From contig JAWQFJ010016419.1 of assembly GCA_034096865.1 (NCBI GenBank), positions 32,501 to 96,500 of the forward strand: DNA of 64,000 nucleotides, written 5' to 3'. The notes beneath the pieces are model-generated. The model was not told where the DNA came from, did no database searches, and saw only the letters and a list, made by a program, of their open reading frames with translations. Below are positions 9,849 to 23,641 of the stretch, one piece after another. This stretch comes from Theodoxus fluviatilis (lineage: Eukaryota; Mollusca; Gastropoda; Cycloneritida; Neritidae). A program made the position numbers and the translations under genes. Position 1 is the first letter of the stretch. Each line of letters begins with the position of its first letter.

Positions 9849-12800
9849 GCTTTCTGCTTTTCACGATTGAGAGCAGGTCTTCGTACTGTCCAAATGCTCT
9901 CCTGATCCTGTTGCTGACTTCGACATTCATGACACGGTCTTTATATGAGATGTTCAGAATCTTGCGGTAGCATCTCATTTCCAGGGCTTGTATCCGTCAC
10001 TGTAGTTCAGATGTGAGTGTCCAGGACTCACATGCATACAAGAATAGGGAGATGGCCAGTGTGCGCATGAGCAAAGATTATCTTTGGCATGAGCCTGATC
10101 TTCGACGTGAGAGTGATATTTCCGTCACGCCATATTCATTGGCTTCTACTTTGCCAATGCTGCTGTTGTTTGTGCTATCCTGGACAGTATTTCTGGTTTG
10201 GACCCTTCATCAGTCACGATAGATCCCAGGTATTTGAAGTTGTTCACAGCTGACAGTTTTTAGCCCTTCACTTTGATTTCCATTTTGAAGCCCCCAGGGT
10301 TATTCGTCATCACCTTGGTCTTCTCGGCACTGATCTCCATGCCATATGACTGTGAGGTCTTGTCCAGGTGCTCGACAAGACTAGTCAGCTCTTCACTTCC
10401 TGCTAATCCATCAATGTCATCAGCAAAACGTAAGTTGGTGATCTTTCTGCCACAGATGCTGATTGATCCTTCGTGGTCTGCTAGGGCATCAGTCATTATC
10501 CTTTCGAGGAATAGGTTGAAGAGTGTGGGGGAGAGTAGACAGCCCTGTCTGACTCTGACCGTTGTCCTGAACCATTCACCTGTGGTACCATTGAACAGGA
10601 CTGCGCTGGTCGCTCTTTCATAAAGATGTTCGACGACTTTGATGATCTTGGAGCTGATGTTGTAGCTTCTCATTGTGGCCCACAGCGCAGCATGCCAGAC
10701 TCTGTCTAATGCTTTCTTAAAGTCTATAAAGGCATGGTACAGATCTTGTTGGTGTTGTAGATGTTTCTCCCACAGGACTCTCAGATTGAAGATCTGTTCG
10801 GTGGTGCTCCTACCTAGTCTGAAACCTGCCTGCTCTTCAGCAATGATTTTCTCTGGCTGATATTTTAATCTGTTCAGCAGTACTTTCAGCATGACCTTGC
10901 TGGGATAGCTGATGAGGCTGATCGTGCGGTAGTTCTGACACATTTGCAGGTTTCCTTTCTTGGGCAATGTAATCACTAGGGACTGTGTCCGCGGGGTTGG
11001 CCAATCTCTCGTCTGCCAGATCTTATTGCAGATCTTTGTGAGTGCATCGATCATTGCGTCACCTCCTGCCTGGATGAGTTCCCCTGGAATGTTGTCAACC
11101 CCAGCTGACTTCCCTTTCTTAAGGGACTTAATCGCTGTCTCCACCTCTTCTCGAAGAATTGAGTAGTTGTCTTCCTCAGTAGTCTGAGGACAGTTCAGTA
11201 CTTTAGGATCTTCTTTGGTGTCATAGTTGTACAGCTCAGAGCAGTACTCAGTCCAGTGTTTCATGATTTCGTGTTCTTCTGTGAGACAAATTCCGCTCTT
11301 GTCTTGTATCTTGTATTGGGCAGTTTGATCCACCAACAAAATCGGCAAAAGCTTCCAATCATCATCATCATCATCATCTGATTAAATAGGTTGGGTCATA
11401 GATCTTCCTGGATGATTTGAAACTGTTGGATCATCAATCCTATGGCGGTCCCTATGCCCCCCCACTCCCCATCCGGAACTGCCATCCCCGTTCTCTCCCT
11501 CCTTACCTCAGATAGCCCCTTTCTCTGCTTGAAGCCAATTCTGGCTGAGCTATTGGAGTGGGCCTTGAAAGCCCAACAGCCAGTGAATTGAGCTGTGATT
11601 CCAACATATTGTCCTCCTATTACACATCCACTCTTTGGGGGAATGAAAAAGTTTACCTCCTTTGTTGTGTGCAAGCCCTTGCTCTGTGTGCAGTTAGCTG
11701 TGCATTGTCTGGCATTGTTGATCTCCCTGTGGGTTGGGGGTAACAAGAATTGACCCACCGCATATTCCTACATGATTTGTAAGAGGCAAACAAATTGGGA
11801 CATTGTAACTCGACTGTTCTTGCTCTTACTTTAATAGGTTATCACAGAGAATGGCCTTACATAGCCGACAAAGGCTGATGGGCCATAAAACACCATCCAT
11901 CCATCCATCCATGGCATACCATGTTGATACCTCTGCAAGTTGTATGCTGATGTGAACTTCTTTGATCCCAAGCTATGCACTGATTTAAAGAAGACAGGAC
12001 ATATATGCTGCCACTGTTGGTATGGTATGCTCATCGCACCCAACAAAGAAACCATTTACTTGTGCTCGAGCTTTCCTGCAACAGCATGGGATTGTATGAC
12101 CACAACTGCATGATGATAAAATTACAGCTAATCTGTAATCTACAATGATTTTTGTTGATGGAAGAGATAGTCCCATTTTGGGGTGTTACTGTTTGATTTT
12201 GTACTGCCAGGCATGAGAAAATAATATTTTCTGCAGAATTTGCAGAATTATTAGGATTGCCAGACTAATGCTTGTTTTCTCTTGAGTATTGTCAGTATAT
12301 ATGAAATAACATTTTTACTTCTGCATGCATACTAGATAACTTGTAAGATTTGCTTCAAAAAAATTAATTTTGAAATTATAAAACCTTTATTTTGAAGTAC
12401 ACTGGCTCCAAGAACTCTATGTTTGAATTGAAGCATGTTCATCATCTGACCTCTTCCAGGGAGTTAACTGTGGAAAAATGAAAATAGGCGAGCAGGAGTT
12501 GTCTGCCCAGAAGCTTACTTGCATACTAACTGCTGAAACCAAATGCAGAGACAACACCATGCAATTGTTATGGATCTAATTAGTGGCTGCATAGCTACTG
12601 AAGTTGTATGAGACTTCCTCATTGACTACTTGCTTTGGACAATGATAAAGAATCTCAAATCCTCTTTGCAGATAAAATTGTGGAAAACTGGGAGAAGCGC
12701 GTCACAGATGGTGGGATTCCCTACTATGTAAAGTAAGTCTCTTTGTTGTCACGTCATCAAAAGCTGACTGAGCTTTGCAGCAGTTGTAGGGTCTGGAAAA

Positions 12801-15800
12801 GATAGTTACACCAGTCACTTGCTCAAAGGAACCACCATTTGATTGGACAAGTCTGATCTCATAGGATCATTATCTAAATCGAGGCTCCATGATAATTGAA
12901 GTGAAGGGCAGGAAATCATGCCAGAAGAAGTCGCCTTCATCTACAGAGCTATTCTTAATCAGAGGCCAGGGAAATTATTTGATTCACGTGGTTCTCATAG
13001 TCTTATTCTTATTGGTCTTTATGTTCCTGTAATGTTGCTGAGGGTGAGTAATTTCCCATCCCGGGTGTTTTCTTAGAAATCCATTTATTTTTTGCAAGGG
13101 TCTTGAAGAAAATCTCAGATAGTTATGATGGCCATGGACGTGAAACAGTTTTCTTCAATGGATCTACTTTTGTTGTTCATTACTCATAGATTGATCAAAG
13201 CTAATGTGAACAGAAGGATGGAAGAGTTATCTTTAATGAAATTGGATTCATCTGTGCTGAGACACAATGAATTAGGTTTGGGTTATGCTGTTGCAGTAAC
13301 TACAGGTATGACTTTGACAGGTTCAGGATGTTATTACCATTTGAGATGTTGATGAGTTTGCATCCTTGAAATGAACAGAAAAAAAAAATTCTTTCAGCCA
13401 TGCCACCTGCAGCACATCCTGGGATCACCCTTACTTCAGCAAGATCCTCGAAGAACTGGGTAATGTTTGACTCCATCTTGGCTTTCACTTCCCTGGTCCC
13501 CCTGTGGGTTTGTGGCGAGAGCTGACCTGCCCCGCTCCCTGCACATGTCGTAAGAGGCGAATGAATAGGGAAATCATGACCTGACTTGTTCTCATTCTCT
13601 TATTGATTTTCCTGAGTCAACTTAGTTACAGTGGCTGGTAGGCTGTAAAAATCCACCCATTCGTCCATCTTCCAAGATTTTTTTCCAACTCTTGTCCTCC
13701 AGATTCCAACCAAGAATAATTTACTCAAGCATGGCCTGTTTCTAAATAAGTCCTCTGCCAACCTTTGTTTTGACATTTGCTAATATGTTTACCTAACTAT
13801 ATCTATATTTGCTCATTGTGCTTATCTTGCAGTGCCACAATGACATACACATGTAGACAATGCACCATGAAACATTTTTTTGACTTGCGATACATGAGAT
13901 GCTGTCAGAAGTTCCTACTAAAAAAATATCGTTTTTGAAGGATAGCCTCTGTTTAGGATTTAAAACCACCTGCTATCTGCATCTTGTTTTTTTTTACTCA
14001 CATGCGAAGCAAAAGTGAGTCTATGTACTCACCTGTTTCGTCCGTCCGGGCGTCCAGGCGTCCGTTTAAAACTTTAACGTTGGATTTTTCTCGGAGACTA
14101 TTAAGTCTATCAACACCCAATTTGGCATGATGGTGTATGATGACAAGGTGTCAAAAAACATACATAGTGACTTTACCTTGCTTCAAGGTCAAGGTCGCAG
14201 GGGCCATAAAATGTTGTCTAAAAACAGCCAGTTTTCACATTTTCTCAATTTTCTCTGAAGTTTTTGAGATTGGATACCTCACCTATATATGGTATATAGG
14301 GTAAAGTAAGCCCTATACCAGTTTGGTTGACCTTGCTTCAAGGTCACAGGAGCTCTTCAAAGTTGGATTGTATACATATTTTGAAGTGACCTTGACCCTG
14401 AACTATGGAAGATAACTGTTTCAAACTTAATAATTATGTGAGGAACATGTTATACTTTCATCATGAGACACATTTGGTCACATATCATCAAGGTCAAGGT
14501 CACTTTGACCCTTATGAAATGTGACCAAAATGGGGTAGTGAACCACTAAAAGTGACCATATCTCATGGTAGAAAGTGCCAATAAGCACTATTGTGCTTCC
14601 TATGTCTTGAATTAAGAGCTTTGTGTTGCATGACCTTGGATGACCTTGATCTTGGGTCAAGGCCACATGTGTTTTGGTAGGAAAAATGTTTAAAGCATTT
14701 CTTTGTGTATGATGTCATTGCTAGGTGTAGTTGTTTGACCTTGACATTGAGGGTCACCTGAAGGTCAAGGTCATGTAAAGGTCAAGGTCAAGCATGTGTG
14801 TCATATGGGATTTGCCCTTCTTGTTTTATGGCTAATCAAACCTGTGGTTGTTTTATTCAGGGGAGTTCAATGACGTGAAATATGCGGCCTACAGAACAGC
14901 TGTCAAACTGCAGCACTTACAGAGGAGACTGAACTGTAAGTATCAACTGTAACTAAGTGGTTGCTGTGATGTAAAATCAGATCTAGCCCCTTATTTGTGA
15001 CCCATTTCTTTAAATCAGTCTTAACTCGCAACAGGCACAGCTGTGGTACACACAAATAACAGTGGTGAGGGTCAACCTGGGTGAAATTGGGATTTGGTGA
15101 GCAGTGAATTCTTCAAACATTTTTCTATCATTTGGTACCATTTAGTTTTATCAAAGATGATTGTAAATGGGTGAAATAATTAATTACAGTTAATTATAGT
15201 TATCAATTATTATCATAAACACGCCCAAATCGATCAATTTTTGAGCAAACAGAAACACCCTTAACCTTTGCAGAACCCCTACATATCGTGTGTGTACAGA
15301 ACCGGCTGCACCTGGACTTTCGCGGGCTTTGCTTTCTGTGTATGTTTGACACACTGAGCCAGCCAGCCTCAGAAAACGTGACGTAAGCAATCGTTTGATT
15401 CTAACCAATGAGGAGTGAAGTTCCTCCAGTTGCAGCCAAACAGATAATACTTTGCTCAAGCTTTAGCCTCTAGGTGGTTACCAAGCAAGGGTACATGCTA
15501 CCCCATTGGATGAGAGCTGTCACGTGGTAGCTTCTTCAGAGCGAAGCGAAGATTTTTTTCCATTTGGTTGCTTTCATTGAAAAAGAAACATGGATAAAAA
15601 TAAGTGAATTGCTTCTCTGTTAAACACATGTAGATCAGGTAATATGCCTGCTGCTGATCAGAAAGAACTGAGTGAACTGATTCATTGGATGATTCTCTAA
15701 GTGATGATTGTGAAGCGGAGTGTGAAACATCGCCGTCGGAGAGGGAGGAGGAAGAAAGTGATGGAGAAATCGACGCTCCCTTGGTGAATGTAGAAACTAT

Positions 15801-18800
15801 TCAAGGTGCAGGACATTGTGACACTGCCATGGATGTTGACACTGTGCCTGGTGACGAGGGATTACTGGGCCTTGTCAGAGTTCGATCTTGCAAGGTCAAT
15901 GGCCACGGATGCAAGCAGATCAAAGTGCCGTCAACACGTCATGGATGCATCACTCAGTTTTCACCTGAGGAAATTGTCCCTTTGAGACTGTCAATTCAAG
16001 ACATGGATAGAGGTAGACCTAAATCCTTGATTTTTCTAATCTTTGTATTAAGTAGTATCATTGTTGCAAGTTTTAAACTCTTTGGTACTGGTACTTGGTC
16101 ATAATTTTAGCTTTAAAAATTCCATAAATTGCAGTTCCCTGAGTTTTATGTGTCTTTATCTTACTGTTTTGTTTGTTGTAGATGCTAAAGAATGGATGAT
16201 TCTTGGTATTCTATCATCCTGCATGAGAAATGGACCTATGCTGTGTATGTTCTGACCATAGATAATGATATGTATGCTGTACAAGATAACCAATTTGAGG
16301 CACAGTTAAAAACTGTATTGAGGTTGATTGTTTGTTGTTATGTAGCTACATATTTTGGACCTGCCACATTAATTAATTCTCACCTTTTCCAGGCAGATAT
16401 GAACATTTAGCTTTGAGATATGAATGTGCTGTTCCTGTCATCCACAGTGCACCGAGTATCCATGGGGATGTTGCAAACGGTGATGGAGGACCATGGGTAT
16501 GGAGAGGGATGTAGTGACATGATTGGCTGTGTGGATCTGCTGAGCATGCTGGGAGAACTGTTTCGGGCCGCAGAACACCACTCCAACCACAGTGAGAAGG
16601 CGGCCATCTTGAGTGAAGTTGTGCTCAATTTCCTCCTGAACCTCTTTGACCTGTAAGTGCTTTTCCTTTTCTTGGTAAGGCTTAAAAAAAAAGTTGTGGT
16701 TATGATCACCCAACCAACTCTATTTTTTTCAGCCACGCTACCTTAACCACAACTGTATATATATTTTTTGCATTTGAATATTTCTGTTGATATTACAAGT
16801 GCCCCATTTTATGAAAAAAAAATTTCATTCATAGCTGCACCAAGATGGTTGTGTTTCTTCTAAGCTGATTTTTTCCCCCGTTCTTTTTCAAGGAACTATG
16901 TTTATTGCAAGATCTTTTGATACTGAACACATGACATTTAATTCTGTTGATGTAGGGAACATATTTCTTTTACGTGAAAAATATTACATCCTGGTAATGT
17001 TACACAAATGAATGGTTTTTGCCCTCACACCGACTTTCTACTTGATAATGATATCTCTCCAGGGAAAGAACAGGGTGTGTGCGAATATCATCAGTCAAGA
17101 TCATCCTCACTTCTGTCAGTGCTGCAAGGCTTGCAGAGAAGTATAGATGTAAGTTCCTAGCGTGCATGCATGACCAACTGTTGTATCAATACCTCTTCTT
17201 CTTTTTTTTCCAGTCTTAATGCTATAGATAATAGCAAAAAGTCAATCTCGTTCACAATCAGTAGATTCTAGTGGATTGCATTCATTTCACAGAAAGGATT
17301 TAATTTTCTTTACACAAAGATGTGTATTCTTTGAATTCATTGTCGCAATGTTTATTTCTTTTTCTCAGAAGAGTGACAACTTTTACTTTTAGAAAGCTCA
17401 TGTTTGCATTAAACCTTTTTAAAGGTAGATAAATCATAAGGTATGGTTTAAAAAAGTTTTTATTTTGCAGCATTGGGAAACTATCTCAGTGACTCCAGTC
17501 TTCTAGATTAATTTTAATGAGAGTCTTTTTCTATTTTCCCAGACATCTACCAGGAGCTACGGGACCCCAGCACCTTCATTAGTGAGAGGAGTCTGGCTCG
17601 ATTTATCCATGATCTCATTCAGGTGACAATAGCATGCACACTATGCTTTTTGAAGCTGTTATCATAGGTTGCTTACTTTGCCATCAGTTTACTAGAGCAA
17701 CACTGTGACGGTACGTCCTTTCCGCATTAGTAAGAATTGAGCACAAGTGGAATCAAGGTTACACATTTACTCGTGTGTACATTAAAGTGATCCTTTCTCC
17801 CTGTTTTCTGTGTGAGTTTAGATGATGAACTGTTATACTACTGTATACTGTTATGAGTTGCATGTTTATGCATGTGTTAAATAATGGACACTTAAGAATG
17901 TAGAAGCCAGCCAGGCCTCAAATAAATGTAGTTATTAGAGAACCAGCCATGCCTAGAAAGTAGTTTGTTGTGGTGAGACGGTGGACAGCGCTAAATGAGA
18001 ATGATTTGACTTTGACAAAACTTTGACAATGATTATGTCATACAGTGCTTGACGGCGTCTGTTACAAGACAGGACTCTGATTATTATTAATTGAGAGGGT
18101 GTCTAGAAGAAACGCACTGCTATCTTGTAACATTCACTCGCCTTTCTCGCTCTCAAGAATGGACAGCACAACAGAAAAGATGAGGGCAGACATCAAATAC
18201 CAAATGACTTTAATAATGCTTGAAAAGATAGGCAATAGTTGTTAAGTCAACGTGCATGAGTAATACTTATTTAACTCAATGACGACGCACCGCATCATAT
18301 GATGCGGTGCTTATGTAAATTTCTTGTGCGTGTTGTGAGGGGCTCTTAACCAATCGAGATAGTCTAGTTCTCTTATAAGATAGTGAGGAACATTGTAGAT
18401 CGTCTGTGTATCTAAATTTGAAGAGGATAAGGCACTGCCAGACTTTGTTTACACATATGGCAAGGGAGCGATTTGAACGCTAAATCACAATGGCGTCGCA
18501 GCAGGATGATGAGGATTTTGTTGACATCGCTATGGAAGAAGGATCAGATGAGGAGGACGATGTGCTCCTTTTTTCCAAAGAGGACGAAGATGAAAAAGAT
18601 GCAGTTTTAGAGGAGCAGATCCTAGATGTAGTGTAGGAACTGCTGACCGAAGAAGAGGAATTGGAAACTGATCCGTACATGTTGTCAGCTGAGCAAGTCG
18701 GCCTCCCTCCAGCCGAACTACAAACAGGCACGCCAGATGGTACCCTTCTTTGTTGCAATACTATATTCAAAGTAAAAATAATGAGAGAATGACATTGATC

Positions 18801-20798
18801 TACAAGGATAAAGGAGACAAGGAGCTTTCTAATGATGGCAACAGTTTTTCCATTGCTTGATTAGTATTTTTCTGCAATTTCTGTAAAAATGTCCAGAAAC
18901 ATGCATCTCCAGTCAATACGAGCTAAAAATAGTGCCGTCTTCAATGAGTTAATCCTAATTTAGCCAGCCAGCCTGTACTATAAAGGTAGAACTTATCTGG
19001 AAAGAGAATTCACGTGAGTCCGCTTGAAAGAATGCTGAAGGGGTCAGAGCTGTTGACCCCGGTGGTTGTCCTTCAAAGGGTGATGTTTTGGGGCGCTGGG
19101 GAGGTGACGACTGACACAGGGGTGGGTCCTGGTAGAAGGGAGGGTTGGAACCGCATCATCTCCCCTCGTGTCCTTTCTAGTGGGGGTCTGGCAGGGGGTA
19201 GGGAACGGCCATCTGCACTTGTGGCTGTTTGGCGTGGCCCACTTTTTCCCCTCAGAGGGCTGGTGCTGGGGTCATCAAGAGAGGCCAGCATGACTAGGAG
19301 CTGAAGTCGATGAGAAGTAGAGGGCAGATGTCACCCTTCCTTCCTCCCATATCGGCATGGCCTTGCCACGATGATTATACTCCACGCCAGGAGCAGGAGA
19401 GCAGAGAGTGCCAGCCTCGAGTCAGCAGACAGCAGCCTTTTTATTCCCTCCCCACGGTCTCCATTCAAAGTCTCAGGAATTCACTCCCTCTAAACCAATA
19501 GGGGAATATGGATTTGGCGCGTGCTTGGTCAGCACATTTTCCCCACTCTAACTTTAAAAGTTGGCCAATCACGTTGAATGTCTATACGTTGAATTTATCA
19601 ATGTCAAGGATACTCATACTGGAAGCTCGGCGCCTTAATTCAAAACTGTTCACTGTTTCATCATGAGGCTTCACCACAGCAAACTACTTTCAAGGCATGG
19701 CTGGTTTTCTAATAACTCCATTTATTTGAGGCCTGGCTGGCTTCTACATTCTTAAGTGTCCATTATTTAACACATGCATAAACATGCAATCCATAACAGT
19801 AGTAGTATGATAGTTCATCATCTGACAACTCACACGGAAAACAGGGAGAAAGGATCATTTTAACTAATGTACACACGAGTAAATCCGTCACCTTGATTTC
19901 ACTTGTGTACAATTCTTAATAATGCGGAAAGGACATACCGTCACAGCATCATATTCAGTTCTGGACGGCGTGATGACTTTTGGAGAGAGAGAGGGGCGAG
20001 ATTGGTCTCGGGCGAGAGGTTGGGGTGTTAAACGCAAGTGAAACAGGACGGATGGAATTAAAACGATTTCCGATCTCAGAATGATGTGATTTGCTTCAAG
20101 GACAGAATGTCTGAGCCTCCCTTATCAGACACAACTCTTGGTGGAGACTTTGAGTGTTAAATCGGCACAATGTTGGCTGGCCATAGCTACCTACGGTGAC
20201 AAACGTCATGCCCATACTGGAAGAAGAACGGTTGACGTCTGCCTTCTAAATCTGATGGACTCCAATTCCGAGTCGCCCTGGCCTCCTTTAATGACCCAGG
20301 ATGATGCCGTCCCAACCCTTCCTTCTCCCAAGACCCACACCTTGTGTCAGTCGTCACCTCACCCGTTGAACAACAACCGCCAGGGTCAACGGTCCTGACC
20401 CCTTCAGCAGTCTTGAACTCTCTCTTCCCAGATAAGTTAAACGTTTTAGAATAGGCTGGCTGGCTAAGTTAGGATTGAGTGATTATTTAGCAACCCTTAT
20501 CTATCTTTTTAATCATTAGTAAAGTCAGTTGAATTGTGGATGTCTACTCTCATTTTCTCTGTTGTCTAGTTTGTCCTTAACAGCAGGGAAGATGGGTAAA
20601 TGTTACAGGATGGTATCGTGTTTCCCTAGAAAACCTATTAGTTAAAGTTAATCAGAGTTCTGGTCCTGTAACAATCATATTTCATACATAATGAACGTGT
20701 ATCTGGAGTAGTCAGCTTCGGTTGAAAGGCTATGTGTCTGTGCATGCCTCAGCGTATGTGTGTGTGTTTGTTCCTGTAGATGTGTTTGTCTGTCTGTC

Positions 20799-20862
<64 letters not shown>

Positions 20863-23552
20863 CATGTCCATCTGTTTGTGTGCCTCTGTGTCTGTTTTTC
20901 TGTTTGTGTGTCTATATGTCCTTAAGTTAGTCAATCTGACTGTTGGTCTGTTCATGGTTTTATTTATTCAACCAATGGATAGAAAAATGCCACTTTTACT
21001 TTGGTCAATGACTTCAGGAAAAAGAGTCTCTGCAATGTGCAAATGCTATTTTCACATCATACTTTGTTTCTTTTGTTTTCTCATATCTGCTCACCTTGTA
21101 ATGTTTTGATCTGTATCATCACTGTCATCACCCAGTTTTAACTTTTATGCTTTAAAATTATTGACAAGATCAGCTGAATGAAGATGAGAGGCTTTCATTC
21201 AACAGCACTGAGACTCATCTCTTTGAAAACCCTGCTCCATGAACTCTTTCATCTATGCTGAACTTTAGGGGGAAAAAGTTGTGGTTACCCGACTCACCCT
21301 ATTTTTCCTGCTAACCCCAAACTTTTTACAGTCATAGAAAAAAGAAGAAAAAAAGAAATTGACAGTAAACTGCAAACTGCCATCCCATCCTCCCTGCCAT
21401 ATGAGCACCTGGGGAATCTGCTATTTATGTTTTTAAAAAGTGTTTTCAGTGAAAGAGGAACTTATTTATGTTCAATTTGGCCTCTTCTAAAACAAAAGTT
21501 TAAGATTTTTTTAAAGTTCAGGCCAACCTGCTGACCCAATTTTTGGCAATGTTACTGTAAGTTGTAACCACAACTTTTGTTGTTGTTGTCTTATGAAGTT
21601 ATGTGAATCATACTAGATGATCCATGGTACATTTCAAGGAGGAGGCAGTCTGACGTTTGTACTGGACAACAGCTCTACTCTTATCTGATTAAGTGTGAGA
21701 GTGTTATTTACCAAAATGCATCTCCTAGGGACACCCAAGGGCTCCGTCTTGAGGGCAAGTTCCAAAAAAGGATTAAATTCACCAGTAGTTGTGAATTTGT
21801 TCTAAAACTGCATGACACCATCTTTGATGGACACTATTTATCTGTCTTGTGGGCGAGTTCTAAGAAAGAATAAAATTCACCAGTAGTTATGGATTTGTTT
21901 TATAACTGCATGATATCACCTTTGACGGACACTATTTTTCTGTCTTGCGGGCGAGTTCCAAGAAAGAATTAAATTCACCAGCAGTTATGGATTTGTTTTA
22001 TAACTGCATGACATGACGGACACTATTTCTCTTTCTGTTTGCACACACAGGCATCAGGTGAGTCCTTCACTCTTGGCTTTTGTTTTTAATGAAATGATCT
22101 TTTTGTCTTTCACACTTTTCCTGCATAATTTAGTATGAATATTGTGTGTTTGGAGGGAATTGGTACTTGTTGTTGTGAGGAAGAATTATCGTGTAGCACA
22201 CTTTATTTGCCACAATTAGTTCAAGTACCATTCTGCAATGTAGATGGGATGATTTTATCTCAGATGACAGCTTGTCCTGTGAATGTATACTAAAGTAGAA
22301 TGCACTCTGAGACTGCATACCTCCGCTAAGGCAGCCACTGTAGCAGATGACGCCCACTCACCCGACCTATCGCACTGTAATTGTAATCTCTTGCAAGGCT
22401 AGGGGGAGGCTAAAAATGCACCATGGCCCAGGCGCTGCACAGGGCTTCAGGGGAGACGATAGAATTTCTGTTTATGGTTGCAATTCCAAAATGAGATATT
22501 TAACTCATTCGGGACACATAGCATCATATGATCCTACGCGCTGAACATTGTAGGTTCCTATAATGCTACTATGCATTTGCATAAATTTCCTTGTTGTAGA
22601 TCAAAAATCCTTGTTGAAAATCGAATTCAGAGAACTAGACTTAATTTTATAGCTTAAGTACTTGTTAAAAATATGATTTTTTTCTAAATATGTCTGTTTT
22701 CCTGCGACACCGGGGATAAGATGCACACAAAAAACTGCACACTGAATGAGTGAATGGATTGTTCCATGGGTGAAAGCCTGACCTTGCACCATTTTTCATC
22801 AGAATCCATTTGGAACTTTTTAAGTTATCCTGCTGAATAACAAACAAACTAACACACTAAGTAACCTTGATGGAGGTAATAAGCATCACAGTGCCAGTGG
22901 ATGTTATCAAGGAATGGATTTGCCACAGTGCCCCCTTTAGTAGTCAACTGTTGTGGAGATTTGCTGCACAGGCACATACATGTCTTCACCAGGTGGTCCC
23001 TCTGTCTTAGTTAGAGGGACCAAAAGAAATGTATGTCCATCAGTTCCAAATCCCTCCAACAGGTGTTCCTTATGCAGGGGGTTCTGTAACTACAATGTAC
23101 CCATCTTTTCAACTTTCATAATGCTGTTATATGATATTAATATTAATAATAAACTTATTTTTGACATCCGTTTTTATAATTTGTTTCATCACTGTCCTTA
23201 GCAGGGTGTTGGAGTTGTACTTCTTGTGCTAATTTTTGGTACTAACAATGGTTATCTAGGTGTTTTGGGATGGGGTAACAATATTGTGTGTGATGGGGAG
23301 ATATGAATTGCTATTGTTGTGGATTTGGCATTACAAGCTTCTGTAATTGACTATGTCCAGGGGTCTTTAGAAATTGACACAGGAATGCAAAGAAATGTTA
23401 TTCATCTTAAATTTGGGGGGTGGGGGTGCGGGTGTGGGGGGGGGGGGGGGGTTCTAGTTATATATACATGTGTACATATACATACACATCATTTCCAGTG
23501 AGCATTGAATCTGTCATGATGAACTGAGTAATTCTCAATATTTGTGCTAGGA

Positions 23553-23641
<89 letters not shown>

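Larger units (their letters stand above)
9787..11378 (-). mobile_element. RTE-like LINE, 5'-truncated, in DYTN-like intron 1
   Basis: On the - strand the reverse-transcriptase region (11348-10260) is followed, after frame breaks, by its distal part ([20 protein letters not shown]) near 9978-9850. GAT/ATC trinucleotide arrays lie at both borders (11358-11378 and 9801-9848). It is antisense to the host gene. Confidence 0.85.
17703..19946. mobile_element. Element with about 276-bp terminal inverted repeats (DYTN-like intron 7)
   Basis: 17703-17978 and 19671-19946 are reverse complements of each other with minor differences. Both outer ends read CTGTGACGGTA. The inside holds a second repeat (from 18059) and the piggyBac-like insertion. 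No transposase was found, so the class is unknown; long-TIR foldback or Mutator-like elements are options. Confidence 0.7.

Noticed and set aside
18480..18770. 96-codon Ser-rich - strand frame
   Set aside because: Antisense shadow of the acidic piggyBac-type N-terminus.
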